Position numbers and translations under genes: made by a program. The notes under the pieces are model-generated. The model was given only the letters and a program-made list of their open reading frames with translations, was not told the DNA's origin and searched no databases. Below are positions 1 to 12,073 of a stretch of 64,000 nt of DNA, piece after piece (the first letter of the stretch is position 1; every line of letters starts with the position of its first letter). Source of the stretch: Daedaleopsis sinensis (Eukaryota; Basidiomycota; Agaricomycetes; Polyporales; Polyporaceae); assembly GCA_033807695.1 (NCBI GenBank), contig CM066310.1:186001-250000 (forward strand), written 5' to 3'.

Positions 1-667
1 AGAGTCGAACACACTGTCGCCTGGCTGTCAGTGAGCTGTCAAAGGAGGCGCTGGGCCCTCGCGGGCTGCTGCTGGCGAGATCCATGACAGAGATTGGGCG
101 GTGGAATGTGGGATAGTGGCGAGTCAAAGACTCCAAGCTTTGATAGTGTGTACGGCGAAACAGTCGAGAGAGAACTAGAACACAAGTGGTGTGGTCTGCT
201 GCTGATCGGTATCGGTGGACTTCAGTCGTGGAAGGACGCTGTGACTTCACTTACAGTTGCAGAAAGACATATCACGATGTATCTATTCTTGAGGCTTGCT
301 CTTCCCCAAACGCGGACCAAATGGTACTTGATGAGCAAGAGATCCGGGGCTAAGACGTGACTGGGAGGAGGAAGAGGCTAGCAGAGAGATTGAAGACGCG
401 CGGAACGCCGAAGCACCATATGCGGGCTGTATCGAGCAACGCGGAGCAAGAGGTAACCGAGAAACAGCGCCCAGGCACTAGCCGGGTTGAGATCAGTTAC
501 TGAATCAGTAGCCAATGACGTTGAGACTCAATTAGACCCTCAACGCGTCGAGGATATACTTAATACATCAGCTCTTCCTCCACAGCGTCCACCTCGCCTT
601 CTGCTTCCCCGCCGTCTCTCCCCTGGTCTGGTGCGCGCACTCTCGCCGTCTTCAACGTCTTCGAGCC
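1..667. other. Upstream region of first DUF6534 gene, no gene recognised
   Basis: No convincing coding exon or RNA gene was seen. The last 120 bases hold an AT-rich stretch (gatatacttaatacat, about 551-566) that could serve as a core promoter for the gene starting at 668. The short reading frames here have no recognisable protein features. Confidence 0.4.
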
Positions 668-3515
668 ATGGCCGCACCCCTGCCCGTCATTCCCCACATC
701 GCCCTCGACGACACCCTCGGCGCCGCCTTCCTCGGCCACACTGTCACTACTTTGTACGTATACGCACTCTGAAATCTCGCGTTGGCTCGCTCACGCGGCT
801 TGATGTCGTCCACAGTCTGTACGGAATCACCACCCTCCAGGCGTTCTGGTACTACCGCGACCAGTACAAGGACCCGCTTATTCTCCGCGCTGCAGTGAGT
901 GCCGTTCGCGACACTTCGCGCCCGCCCAACCTCACGCGTTGCGTACTACAGGTTGCTGTGTTGTGGTGAGTGTCGCGTCATTTGATTTGTTCCATGCGTG
1001 GTCCGGTTAGGGCGCGTCTCGACCAGACGTCGGCGAGACAGAGACGTGCTCCAACCGCCTGGTGAGTTTCAAACTGGAGTGTTGCGTTTGTTTTGCTGTG
1101 CGCGTAGCTTCCCGGCCAGCCGGTCAGGGTGCGTCTCGACGAGACGGAGACGTACTCTGTTCGTCTGGCGAGTTTCGTACTGAGAATGGTGGGGTCACGA
1201 TCGCAATCGTACCTGATGTTCCCTGATTGGTGTTCCCATCTTCGCATGACGTGCGGCATACACGCGCTTGCTACCATCGCACTTCTAGTGGATCGCACTT
1301 CTAGTGGATCGCGACAGCCCTCTGCTTGCGGAAGTCTACAGGTGCATCACCGCAGCCACCGGGGACGCGGCGGACCAACGCCGAGAACCCGGCACGGGAG
1401 AAGAGCAGTATCTGTCTCTGTCTGCATGCTCCTACCTTTGGGACCGACGCAGAGACATTCCTCAACGACACTACTGCAAATCCAAGACTGCCACTCTGAC
1501 GCCCGCTTCTCGTAGGATTCTAGACAGTGTCCACGCCGGCCTGATCACCGGCGCCTTGTACTGGTACTGCATCACCAACTTCACCAACCTCCCAGCGATC
1601 CAGCGGCCAATATGGCCCATTCCGGTGCGTCTTCCCGACCGTCGCATCTCCGCTTGTCCCTCACAATCACCCCTCTAGCTCATGATCATCATCTCGGTCA
1701 GTCGCGCCTCCATCTGACGCGCGCGTGCGGTCTGACGCCTTCGTCTCACATAGACTATGAGTAACTCTGTCGTCCGTGGGTAAGCTAGCTATTCGCTCGC
1801 GCGCAACGATACCCCGAAGTCACGGCCTGACACGTTTCGCGCTGACAGAATCTACGCGTATCGTCTCTACAAATGTACGTCCGCGTTCCGCATTCTCGCG
1901 TGAGCTGTCGCTGAACACTGTCCGTCAGTGGGTCGCCACCGCCTCATCCTCCCCGGAATCATCGTGCGTCTCCGTCTCTCTCATGGCCCCGATGAACACT
2001 ACTCACACATCACAATTATCGCCGTACAGGCCGTCCTCTCGGGGTACATATTCGGTGAGACCAGCTCATTTATACATTCCGTCTCAAACCGTCGAGCCGG
2101 CCCATGCTGACATCTTCGACAGTGGATGCGTTTTGTGAGTGATCAAATGCTTTCACTAGGCCGTGCCTCCTAATGTATGTTGAAATCTGCTCCATCGACT
2201 GTCCGTTCCGTCCATCATGTCCTTGCTGTCCTTGCGGCTCATCGCAAATCTGCCCATCGGCCTCTCGCTGTCTCGTTCTGATACGGCACTCATCACTCCA
2301 CCTGGGTTCAATCATCGCGTGCTCTAGTCTTCGGCATCAAACTGTATGTCTTCGACTGCCACTCTCGCGACCCACACTCCCTATCTCCACCGTCGCCTGT
2401 GCAAAGTACCCGTTGCTTGGGACCGGTGCCTACGACCTCTCGTCCACAGCTCCTTTCCTATAACGGTGTATGCAGCGAGCCATTGACAAGACTTTCTCAC
2501 ATATCTCCTACAGGTACCATTCCGACTCGTACACGCACATCGAGAAATTCTCGGTGCGTTTCTCCTCTCTCTGTGCATCTTCATCTGTGCGACTTCGCGC
2601 GTTGTGGTCTGACACTCGTCTCACATCCCCATCTCACAGTGGGGCCTTTACGCGGGCCTGTCTGTCGAGGCCGTCGTCGACCTGGTCGTCGCGATCGCGC
2701 AGTGCGTCGTCCTCCGCCGCTACGAGACCGGAATCAGAAGGTCTGTCTCTTTCCTCTGCCCCGTCTTTCCGCGTTGGCCTGACCGCGGTCCCCTCCACAG
2801 AACGGACTCGGCGATCAGAATGCTCATGGCGTATAGTATCAACACGGGGATGCTGACGAGGTACGTGCCCGCTCTTGCCCATCCATCTGATCCTGGCGGC
2901 CAACTCTCACTCGTCTCACTCGTCGCAGTGTATGTGCTATCGGCGCGCTCGTCTCGGTGCGTGCCCGTGTCTCTCCTGTTCGAGCGCTGACCGTCGCTGA
3001 TCGCTCTCGCGCAGTACGCGGTGGTCCCCGAGAAGTTCATCTACTTCGCGTTCTTCTTCGCACTGAGCAAACGTGCGTTCCAGCTCTCTCACGCGCTCTG
3101 TTCCTCTGCTGACACGGACGACGGCAGTGTACGTGAACTCCCTGCTCGCGACGCTGAACGCCCGCGGCTCGCTCCTCGGGAACAAGAGCCGGCGTGACCG
3201 GCGCGAGCACGGCCAGGAGAAGGGCCAAGAGAAGGTCACGTTCCGCACGCCGTCGGTCACTGTCGAGCGCACGAACAACCAGACGACACACCCCACACAG
3301 ACCGCAGGGATCGAGGTGCGTCTCCTCTGTCTGCTTTCCCTCTTTGCATGCGTTCGAGGCTCACGGCGACCCGCCGCCGGGCGCAGTTCACGAGCGTCTT
3401 CAACTCCGGGGACATGCTCTCGTCCGAGGGCGCGACGGACACGACGATGTCGCAGAAGAATAACGGACTCGTCATGTACGACGCCGAGGCCGCGTCGTTC
3501 CCGACCCGCTCGTGA
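668..3515 (+). CDS. DUF6534-domain multi-pass membrane protein, multi-exon
   Basis: Fungal integral membrane protein of the DUF6534 family; the family's molecular function is unknown. The ATG at 668 opens MAAPLPVIPH, followed by exons encoding YGITTLQAFWYYRDQYKDP, a five-residue mini-exon (953-966), ILDSVHAGLITGALYWYC (from 1516), GRHRLILPGI, HSDSYTHIEKFS, GLSVEAVVDLVVAIAQCVV, then the family signature TDSAIRMLMAYSINTGMLTS and FIYFAFFFALSK, and the closing LYVNSLLATLNARGSL plus a hydrophilic tail ending at TGA 3513-3515. At least nine short introns separate these blocks. Several blocks are hydrophobic and fit about seven membrane passes. The intron at 967-1515 is unusually long (549 nt) and holds internal repeats. 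A paralogue lies in opposite orientation at 7851-9956. Family assignment is firm; some middle exon borders (1620-2640) are approximate. Confidence 0.85.
1002..1186. repeat. Diverged direct repeat inside DUF6534 intron
   Basis: Two copies of a roughly 70-base segment, about 1002-1072 and 1118-1186, both beginning ccggt-agggcgcgtctcgac-like and ending in a (g)gagtttc stretch. They lie entirely in the 549-nt intron and account for part of its expansion over the 73-nt equivalent intron of the paralogue. Confidence 0.6.
1279..1310. repeat. Perfect 16-bp tandem duplication
   Basis: The 16-mer gcacttctagtggatc occurs twice in direct succession (1279-1294 and 1295-1310) in the same expanded intron. 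Confidence 0.95.
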
Positions 3516-4806
3516 GCCCAGCCAGCGCTGATGATATCCGCCGCGCCGCATTGCCTGCCACACTCCGCACTTGACCGCGACGCTCTGTACCCCATCCAGG
3601 CCCTCGCCCCCTCCTTGGAGCCAATTATCGACGTGCAGGCAGTCCCCCGGGCTCCAAATGGGCCCTCACGCACACCGATGTCCAGCGGTGAAAGCGCGTC
3701 CGCCTATTTCCGACTCGGCCGTTCTCCGTGTCTCGGTGTCGCTTCTTCTCCACAGGCTGCGTCACTGCAGTGCAGTGCCGGACAAGTGGTATCGTTCGAG
3801 CGGCACTAGCGCGCGTTTGGGGTCGTGTACTGATAATCTGCCATGGTGCGTGTGTACTTGTACGTGTGTACGAAAAGTAGAGTCTGTACGAGTAACTTGC
3901 ATGTTAATAGAAGCAGAAGAGCATATGTGAGCGTTAGTAGGAAGCAGTGAATATGATTCGGCATTCCGACTTTTGTCTCTGTCACGGTACGTGTGCTCGG
4001 AGCTTCGCGGACACTATTCAGCACTACTACTTAACCTTTTGCACAGCTTGCATTCACGCCACTGACATTTTCCCGTGCGTCTTCCCTCCTGTCATAAACA
4101 AGACATCGTGAGCTGACTCTAAGTATACCATTGATGACGGCATGGGTTCGTGCCGTTATCTGGACAACAAATTATACTAATTGGGTGGGCATCGGTGCTC
4201 AGCCATCAGTGCTGCAGCTTGCTCGCGTACACATTGACAATGCGAATAAGTATAGAATTGGGATTGGAAGATCAAACCCCTCAACGGTGACGAGTGGATT
4301 GGTGACTAGTCGACCATACTCGATGGACCGACCAACGCTCCGTTGAACGTTCCCGGAACACACATCGGGCGTCCAAACAGCATTAGTAGCCCCTAGGGAG
4401 ACTCGGATGTGGCACGCGAAGGTCAGGTCAAGTCCTTCAGGGTACGTTTTCCACACATAGGCACAGATCTGACTAGGATTATGGGGGATGCGAGAGCGGT
4501 TGCCTGCGGTTGCCCTATCATTCGCCATATGCTGGCATCCGATGCAACCCTCAGTGGCAAGTTACGGCCGGCGGCTGTTACCGGTCTATATCCGACAAAC
4601 CGGGTATTATACATCCTCGAACAGCTTACTTATTCTTATTCCCTCGATCTCCCGGGACCTAGCGGTGCCGGGAAGCTTTATATACCATCTTTCTGCCCAA
4701 GGTCGTCCAACCCGACACTCCCACTCGCACCCCCTTTCGACTACAGCATGTCTCCGAAGATTTGGCTCAGTGCGTAGAGATTCGACGTAGATCGTTTAGC
4801 GACGCT
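3516..4806. other. Intergenic region between DUF6534 gene and SDR gene
   Basis: No coding exon recognised. The distal part holds the SDR promoter, including the TATA-like element noted separately. The rest shows neither repeats nor RNA-gene features by eye. Confidence 0.5.
4679..4684 (+). promoter_or_regulatory. TATA-like box of the SDR gene
   Basis: TATATA in the context agctttatatacc, about 123 bases before the SDR start codon. It is followed by a pyrimidine-rich stretch, as in many fungal core promoters. The assignment is by position and motif only. Confidence 0.5.
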
Positions 4807-5785
4807 ATGCTGACAACGGGCCCGATTCTAACAGTCACAGGTGCATCGACTGGCTTCGGCCGTCAGATCGCCGAGATCATCCTAGAGAAAGGCGACATCG
4901 CAGTCGCGACCGCCCGCCGTCCTGAAACGCTCTCAGACCTGTCTTCCAAGTACCCGGCCGACCGCCTCCTCGTGCTCAAGCTCGACGTCACCGTTCCTCA
5001 AGACATCCTCGACACCTTCGCCGCGATCAAGGAGAAGTTCGGTCGGCTCGACGTCATCTTCAACAACGCGGGGACCACCCTGGGCGGCGCGGTCGAGCTT
5101 GTCAGCGAGGCGGATGCCCGTGCATTGTTCGACCTCAACTTCTGGGGCAACGCAAACGTCACGCGGGAGGGTATCAAGTTCATGAGAGATGTGAACCCGA
5201 GCGGGGTTGGCGGCCGGATTCTGCAGAACTCGTCGATCTCTGGCATCAAGGGCATGGCCCTCGTGGGGTATTACTGTGCAAGTAAGTTTGGTACGTCCCA
5301 GATATTTCCGGTGCCTACCGACCGTGTGGCTCACGTCTGCGTCACTCAGCGTTGGACGGGCTTAGTGAGTCGTTGGCGGCGGAGATTGACCCCTCTTGGA
5401 ACATCAAGGTGAGCGTGACCACATGCCACCTAGACGGTCATCTATAGCTGACGTCACGGTCTCGAAGATCACCATCCTCTCTACCGGTCCATTCAATACA
5501 CCGATATTCGCCAAGATCAACTGGCCGCCATCTCACCCCGCGTACGACGCGCCGACCGCTCCAACAGCGGCTCTCAAGAGCTTTTACGACAGCTATGTCC
5601 CACTGGGTGACCCCAGGAAAGGCATGGAGGTCGTCTACAAGGTCGCCTACCTGGAGGATCCTCCGTTGCACTTCCCGCTCACCACGATTACGTTGGACGG
5701 CTACAAGGAGAAAGGGACGCAGCTCCTCGAGGCGGCGGAGAAGTACGCATCGTGGTCTGACGACGTGGACAAGACCGTTCAGTGA
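4807..5785 (+). CDS. Short-chain dehydrogenase/reductase (SDR), classical type
   Basis: NAD(P)-dependent oxidoreductase of the classical SDR family, 286 residues. Exons 4807-5290, 5350-5408 and 5468-5785 (two 59-nt introns) sum to a multiple of three. The nucleotide-binding TGASTGFG motif lies near residues 11-18, the NNAG motif follows strand 4, and the catalytic set is present: a serine in NSSISG and the YxxxK pair in YYCASK. A C-terminal STGPFNTPIF segment follows, typical of the family's substrate loop. The ATG at 4807 was chosen because it precedes the Rossmann fold by the usual few residues; an in-frame upstream ATG-less extension exists but adds no homology. The substrate cannot be read from the sequence. 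It sits between two convergent DUF6534 genes, with no sign of shared function. Confidence 0.9.
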
Positions 5786-7850
5786 TGCCGCTCCGATTTG
5801 TATGTCACCGCGGGAATAGAACAGTCGATTGTTACGCCCCAGACTCGTAGAAAGTCTCTATGTGATCTCATAATGATAAACCCGGAGTTTCTCAAACCTC
5901 TGCTGCGTTTCGTCGTGGCCACAGATTATCATAGCTTACACGCCTGCTCCGAAACTAGTTCGAGCTCTCTTTCGAGCCCTGCTCGCCTCGCCGAATGTTC
6001 CCCTTCTCCTATGTGACAACTTCGACGTCAGCTCAAAGCATAGCACTGCTCACCTTCTTGCTGCGTAGACGCCGACGAGGACGTTGAGGCCGCGCGCACG
6101 CTATTGGCGAAAGATCCGGTGCCTTTATCGCATTGGACGGTGACTGCACAACCCACGAGCTCATCGCGATCCAGCCGAGGACTGTGCGGAAGTCTTTGCG
6201 ACTCTGCGAGCAAGTAGGACGATGAGAGAGGGGAGGGGGATCCTGAGGATAAATGATCATCCTGTAGCGGATACGCGTACTGCTTTCCTGGCAGACTCGC
6301 ACATCCAGACTACGCCTAGTCCGCCTCCCGCGACGTGCGCGCGGCCACCGCGCTAGTAGAAGTTGCAGCCGTGATTCACTGTGGAAGGATCCGATGCGAG
6401 CGAAGTTTTCGAGCGTGTTCACGATCACCTGCCACAGACCGTCCGCCCAGCTCGCATGTGTTCAAGGCGATCTTCAGTGTCGTCCCGGATGGATGGAAGA
6501 GCTCGGGGGACGTCGAAACCGACCGCGCCCGCGGGCGCGACCTAGCACACCAGTGTGGAGTCGGCGAACGTAATGGCTGCCGTGGACCCTCCCGCAGCTG
6601 CGGCCGCCACCACAGATAGACATACTGCTACGGTCACCCGTCAGAGCTCGCGGAAGAGTGCCCGCATCGCTAACGCTCGTGGTCAGACGGCGGCGGGATC
6701 TGGGCGTGGCATCGGGGCTGGAAGCAGAGGGGAGGGAAGTAGTACTAGATTGAGTCGACCTCGCCGCGGGCGCGGCCGCAAGTGATCATTTTGTACTTAG
6801 ACTAGAGTTTGTCGCATTGCTCTCTTGCTTCCAGGACCCAATCCCAATGTATATTTCAGATGTGTCTCTCTTGACTGCCCATGTCACTTAGCTTATAGTG
6901 GCCGCTGGGTTTCTGAGGGCTCGGTTGTGCGGTGAGTTGATCATCTCTGTCGTACTGAAGCAGCTTACAGGGCGGCATATCCGACATCCTAGCAGTGGCA
7001 GCACGGCGAACCATGACCGACTTGACTCGTGTAGGTGAAGCTTGCGGCGTCAGGCCCGCGCGTCGGTGTGCAAGTCTATGGATACATATGATTGTGTGTA
7101 TATACGGGGGCTGGCGACTCCAGGGGGAGCCGTGCGGGTGTTCGCGCGTCGCCATCGACGCGCACCATGCGGCGCATGCGGCCGTCACCGCCCGCTGGTT
7201 CCGCCGTTGGGTCAGGCCTAGATTGATGAAGCCCGAGGTGTTGGGCAGCACAGTCACTCGTCTGCACTACACGCGACCAGACCGGGAGCCCGTCTCACCA
7301 GGGAGAGCGCTGGCCTGGAGGAGCGTAACGTGCCCTGTTGCCACGGTGCGCGTAGGTGTGTGATAGGCCCGGGGCCCGGGGTGCGGTCGTCGAGCCTGAT
7401 ACTTGGAGCCCAGCCGTGTGTTCGAAGTCGCTGGATGCACGGTCTGTGAAGCCGGAGTAGGGAGTCTCCTGTTTCGGGACACTGGAAGTCGGGCCGAGTG
7501 TCGCGTCGAGCGTCTCACTGTGACTCCGCGCATCGGAGGCGGGAATTGTGGGCACTGGGCATTGGGACGGGAGGAGTACACGTACTCGCGGGAGGGCCCA
7601 GACCGGAGCTGTTGGGAAGTCGGGAGGGGATGATGAGGGCGGGGACAAGCGCGGGGGCGGGGCCGAGGGCTGTACAAGGACGTGCGTGTTACACATGATG
7701 GATGGAAGCGGTAGAAAAAGTAGGACGAGATGCAGGGGGTGTGTTTGAGCGGAGCAGGTTGCTGGCGGTCGACGATGATTTGAGTGTACGCGCGTACTCA
7801 GCTGCACTAGCACATCAGCACAGCGCACGAGTCGTGCGCCCAACCCGCGC
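5786..7850. other. Intergenic region, mostly without recognisable genes
   Basis: Two kilobases between the SDR stop and the end of the minus-strand DUF6534 gene. One small basic reading frame (6573-6785, listed separately) is the only candidate. Nothing else with domain character, repeats or RNA structure was identified. Confidence 0.4.
6573..6785 (+). CDS. Small basic hypothetical protein (doubtful)
   Basis: A 70-residue frame from ATG 6573 to TGA, rich in Ala, Arg, Gly and Ser, with an RKSARIA segment and an RPRRGRGRK tail reminiscent of AT-hook-like basic termini. No family recognised. It may be the last exon of a decayed gene, or chance coding in GC-rich DNA. There is no supporting neighbour or promoter signal. 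Confidence 0.2.
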   Translation: MAAVDPPAAAAATTDRHTATVTRQSSRKSARIANARGQTAAGSGRGIGAGSRGEGSSTRLSRPRRGRGRK

Positions 7851-9956
7851 TCACACCCCGTATCCGAACTCGCTTTCGTCGCTGTTGATCTTCGTCTTCG
7901 ACGTCTCCACGACGCTGTCCGTCGACACTGCGCCCGCAGAGATGACAGTCGTGAACTCGATCCCCGCGCCCTCGCGGTCGTTATGCTGCCGCGCGTCCAC
8001 CGTCCCCGTCTGCGTGCGGAACGACAGCTTCGGCTCGTTCCGGCACCGCCGCTGGCCCTTCCCGATGAGCGACCCGCGCGCATTGAAAGTCGCGAGGAGC
8101 GAGTTCACATACACTGTGCGCAGGGGCGGGGTGAGCGGGTGGGTGATCATGGGGATGGGTGGGATGAGACGTACGCTTGCTAATCGCGAAATAGAACGCG
8201 AAGTAGATGAATTTGTTAGGGGCGATTGCATACTACACATACGCGATACCAGTGAGTGAAACCAAGCGACGGGGAGTGACAGTGATCTACGTACTGTGAT
8301 GAGGGCGCCGAGCGCACACATGCTGCGCGAAATATTAGCGGTCAAATGAGGTGCTGCAGTATCAGCAGACACACACCTCGTCAGAAGCCCGGTGTTCACA
8401 GCATATGCCATTAGCACCCGGATAACCGAGTCGGTCCTGCACGTCCGGGGCAAATATAAGCAGGACGGAAGGAGCAGTGTGGCAGACCAACATACGACCG
8501 TATGCCAGTCTCGTAGCGACGGAGGAGAACGCATTGCGCAATTGTGATGATGAAGTCGACGGCCACCTCAACGGAGAGGCCGACGTACAAACCCCACTGT
8601 ACGGGCGCGATGTGTCAGGAAGCGGGCGGCGAAGGGGCCTTGCATGTGCTGAGACGAGACGCACTGAGAACTTCCTGATATTCGTGTACGAGTCGACACC
8701 GTACCTGTGAGAAACGGAAGAGGAGGGTGAGACACCAAGGAGAGCGCGTGAGGGAGAAGAAGCGTACAGCTCGACCGCGAAATCTGCGAAGGAAACACGA
8801 GCCTCCAGATCAAGATCGATCGGAGGTTAGGAGGCAAGCACTCACAAGTAGCGTCCGCTGTGAGCAAATCAATCAGGTCAACTTTGCAGGTTTGGATCGC
8901 ATTTCGGTAAGCGTACCAAATATATATATAGACAAAGCGGCCTGAACGAGGTGATGAGCGGCAGGGCGTTGGAAATGGCATGCGTGGTACACGTACGATG
9001 ATCGACGGAAGGATCCAGCCGTGCTGGCTTACTGAAAACGACACTTAGTACACAGCACGCCAATCAGGTGGATAGCCAGCCGGTCCACGCGGATGAAGGG
9101 GAATGAGAGTACGCGATGCTGCAAGTATTGTGATGCAGGAGAAGCAACCTCGTACGCGTGAGGACCGCGAGGCATGCAGCCTTGACCTGTCGGCTACGAG
9201 ATCAGGGTATGATGTTGGACTTACACCTATATAACCGGTAGCCAAAGAAGCTGCTCAAGTCTTCAGAAGGGAAAAGCGGAGGCGAGCTTAGTAGAGAGAA
9301 ATCTTACCCGCGTACAATCGAATTACTCATATTCTACACGTACAGCCGCGTCAAAGATCAGAGACCGATCATAAAACCGCGCAGCACTCACAGACACAAT
9401 GATCATCATCTGGATGTGGTGATCGCGGATGAGAATCCGGTTGCACAGAGAGACGGAATCAACGGAGACGCACTGGGATGGGCCATATCGGGCGTTGGAC
9501 GGCGGCGAGGTTCGCGAAGTTGGTGATGCAGTACCAGTATACGGCGCCGGTGATGAGTGCGACATGCACCGAGTCGAGGATCCTAGAGACGGACGTTCAC
9601 GGGAGGGTGAGAGGGGCGCGGAAGTGTTGGGCTTTCTCGAATGACTAGTGCTCACCAGAGAAAGAAGACCTGCGCATGGGGGGCGTGTGCGTGAGATCGC
9701 GGCGGGGGTCAGTGCGTAGGAGGGCGGGGGTGCTCACGGAGATCTTGAAGACGAGCGGATCTCGGTACTTGTCGCGGTAGTAGAGAAACGCCTGGAGGGT
9801 AGTGATGCCGTAGAGGCTGCGTGCGGACTGCACATGAGAGGTGTGCGCGCGGGAAAAGGGAGAGACGTACAGGGCGGTGACGAAATGCCCGAGAAAGGCG
9901 GCGCCGAGGGTGTCGTCGAGGGTGATGTGGCGGCTGGTGGAGATCTGGGCCGACAT
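7851..9956 (-). CDS. DUF6534-domain multi-pass membrane protein, paralogue
   Basis: Second DUF6534 gene, reading leftwards. The start at 9954-9956 gives MSAQISTSRHITLDDTLGAA, parallel to the other copy's N-terminus. Conserved exons follow: YGITTLQAFLYYRDKYRDP, ILDSVHVALITGAVYWYC (starting at 9582), DSYTNIRKFS, TDSVIRVLMAYAVNTGLLT, NKFIYFAFYFAIS, and YVNSLLATFNARGSL. The hydrophilic tail ends in DESEFGYGV at 7851. The exon layout matches the first copy, including the phase of the SK/LYVN junction. The intron after the mini-exon is 73 nt (9583-9655) against 549 nt in the other copy. No frameshift or stop was seen inside the conserved exons, so it is probably functional. Function of the family is unknown. 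Confidence 0.82.
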
Positions 9957-11420
9957 GGGAGGAATGGTGGGCGGACCAGCCTACCGGGAAGGAGGGGCGG
10001 GGGAGAGGGAGGGAGAGAGGGAGGAAGAGGAGGAAGAGGAGGAGGGGAGCATGGGGAGACCGAAAGGACTCCTCGAGAACGTGGAGGACGACTGGCGGCG
10101 TATATGAACTATGGATGGGCAGTCGGGACTCGGGACTCGGAGCCTGGAGGCAGTTGGTGCTCCGCCTGGCAGTCCCCGACACCTGCCCGAATCGCAGATC
10201 CCGTCCCGAGGTTTTGATGGTGGCGGGGGCGCCGGGCTCGGCGTGCCTTGCAATCTGTAGGCCACAAGTAGCGCGAACTCTAATAAGTATATGTCTGGTG
10301 GCGTAGATCTCTCTTCGGGACGCTTGAGCTTGTACCGTGACATTTGTCGTGGAGGACGTGCTGCGAGTACCTAGAGCATTAGAGGAGGTGCGCAAAGCAA
10401 GGGCGGCGAGGCGAGAGTCGCTCTCGGCACATAGGTTTCAGCAGTGGCCTCCAACAAACGTTCAGCTTCCGCAGTTCCCGGAGCTATTCCGCACCCGGCA
10501 TCGCTCGAGACTTGTCCTCCTCTCATCGGCGATCTCGCGTACTCGAGTCTGACAGTGCGTTCAACTCTTGGCAGCGGCCGTACGTAGAGGTACGTAGCCG
10601 TACGTGCTCCTTCGTCATCCCGTCTTCTCTTGCAGACAGTGACTCTCCTGTCTTCGCTCTCTCCGCTCTTCTACCACCACACCACAGGACGATACAAGCG
10701 ATCGTGCGCGGGTGTCCAGTTAGCAGCAATGATAGTACGGCAGTATCCCCGCAGGTGGCGACGAAATTTCAATCGTCAGCGAAGGTTGTGTCGGGACTTG
10801 GTCGGGACGCGTCACATTGGCCGTGGTCGTAAGACGACGTTGCCGGCGCCACTCCCACATAGTGGGAATGGAGCAGAGAAGTCCCAGAGATCGAGACGGA
10901 AGCTGGGCCAGTCGACATGGAGCCAGTCGTTGAAGCAATTCGGATCGGGCATTGGACCTTGGACTTGGACTTGGGCGATGGGCCGTGGGCGATGGGCGAT
11001 AGGAGCTACGGAGACGCGGTCGACGGTCGTGCGACTGGCATGAGGGGTGAGCAGAGTGAATGGCGAGAAGGCCGGCGACGAGCAAGACGGTTCATGCACA
11101 TGGGTCGGCGGGGTTGGCCGGAGCAGCTGTGATCTGGGCGATGAATGGGCTGTCACTCACACTTCGATGGCACTGCGTAGATGGATATCCGGATAGGTCC
11201 ACGCCGTGGCTGTGGCGGACAGGCTGTAGCCACGCGAGCGAGCATCGTGGTGAAGTTGGTCACAGTTGCGAAGACACGTCTGCAATTCAGGGTAGATTAT
11301 AGATGTGATGTTGCGTGATCAGTGAAATGTGCGAGTGCGAGAGGAATGATACAGATATAGGATGCTGGGAATCAAATGGGATAAAGTTGCCCGGTGCTGG
11401 CATTGTGCAATTGAGGGAAG
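9957..11420. other. Region upstream of DUF6534 paralogue and downstream of disrupted homeodomain-like gene
   Basis: About 1.5 kb without a convincing gene. It includes the likely promoter of the minus-strand DUF6534 gene, a purine-rich stretch (gag/gga repeats, 9988-10050) and a diverged copy of a sequence found again at 15398-15461. Minus-strand frames near 10812-11156 are proline- and serine-rich but match nothing I recognise. Confidence 0.4.
11133..11203. repeat. Left copy of a diverged direct repeat flanking the hAT-disrupted gene
   Basis: Matches 15398-15461: both run ctgggcgatg..., an interval with small indels, then gtagatggatatccggat. The pair brackets the disrupted homeodomain-like gene and hints at an old tandem duplication of its 5-prime region. 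Confidence 0.6.
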
Positions 11421-11916
11421 CTACGACGAGTGGCCAACGGTCGCTGTCCCCCGGAGTCCTTCGTAGTTCACGGGTACGAGGCCGAGGTGTGCATACGCGC
11501 CCGAGGTGATCCCTGCATGGAGAGCAAGCACTCCGCCGCGCTCGCTCTCCCCTCGAATCCATCGAGAGAGATCTCTGAACGTTTTTGCCCGAGGCACCCC
11601 GGGACTGGGCGGCTTGCGCAGAGCATCGTGCAGCATTGCTGCGAGGCCTGACACGGACGGTAGCTCTAACAATTTGCCGGGTGGGCAGGAGGCTCCTGGA
11701 GCTCGAGGCGGGGGAGGCGGGGCTGGCGGATCCGGATCCGCAAAGGCGGCGGCGCGGCTCGTATTAGCGCCAACCACAGCATCGACAGCAGCTGCGGTAG
11801 AGTCGTATCTTTCTAGCTGCATATCTCTGTCCCTCTCCGGCGAGACGCATCGTCTCAAGCCTGTGCACGTGATTCGAGCGTTAGTAAGCTGTTACAACCA
11901 CCACAGAGAGCATTAC
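11421..11916 (-). pseudogene. 3-prime half of disrupted degenerate-homeodomain-like gene
   Basis: Separated from its 5-prime half (14643-15045) by the hAT element. A 56-nt intron (11861-11916; gtaatg at the donor, ttactaac branch-like site, gcacag at the acceptor) joins in phase to the upstream exon's final codon. The exon then encodes an acidic and proline-rich linker (PDPPAPPPPPRAPG) and the conserved C-terminal block also found in the genes at 32318-33176 and 33694-35019: LAAMLHDALRKP, RAKTFRDLSRWI, then ITSGAYAHLGL. Function unknown. The block is probably helical. Because transcription from the 5-prime half must read through 2.9 kb of transposon, this half is probably not translated in frame. 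Confidence 0.6.
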
Positions 11917-11924
11917 CTAGAGAC
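11917..11924. repeat. 8-bp target-site duplication, left copy (ctagagac)
   Basis: Identical to 14780-14787 on the other side of the transposon. Eight bases is the expected length for hAT elements. Confidence 0.95.
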
Positions 11925-11941
11925 TAGTGTTGTTGGCAAAT
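11925..11941. repeat. hAT left terminal inverted repeat
   Basis: Seventeen bases, the perfect inverted complement of 14763-14779. Confidence 0.95.
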
Positions 11942-12073
11942 GGTCAGCAACTCATTTGCCGGCAAATGGCGAATTACGGCGCCATTTTGGGGCTGGCAAG
12001 TGGCTGGCGAATGTGGCGAATTATGGCAAAACGTAGGAACATTGTAATTCGTGATTTCTGCGTGAAATACGAC

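Noticed and set aside
10812..11156. Pro/Ser-rich minus-strand frame as a fourth homeodomain-like gene
   Set aside because: Lacks the FY-TV, LRV-F and KTF..W blocks. Only a short DNA repeat upstream is shared.
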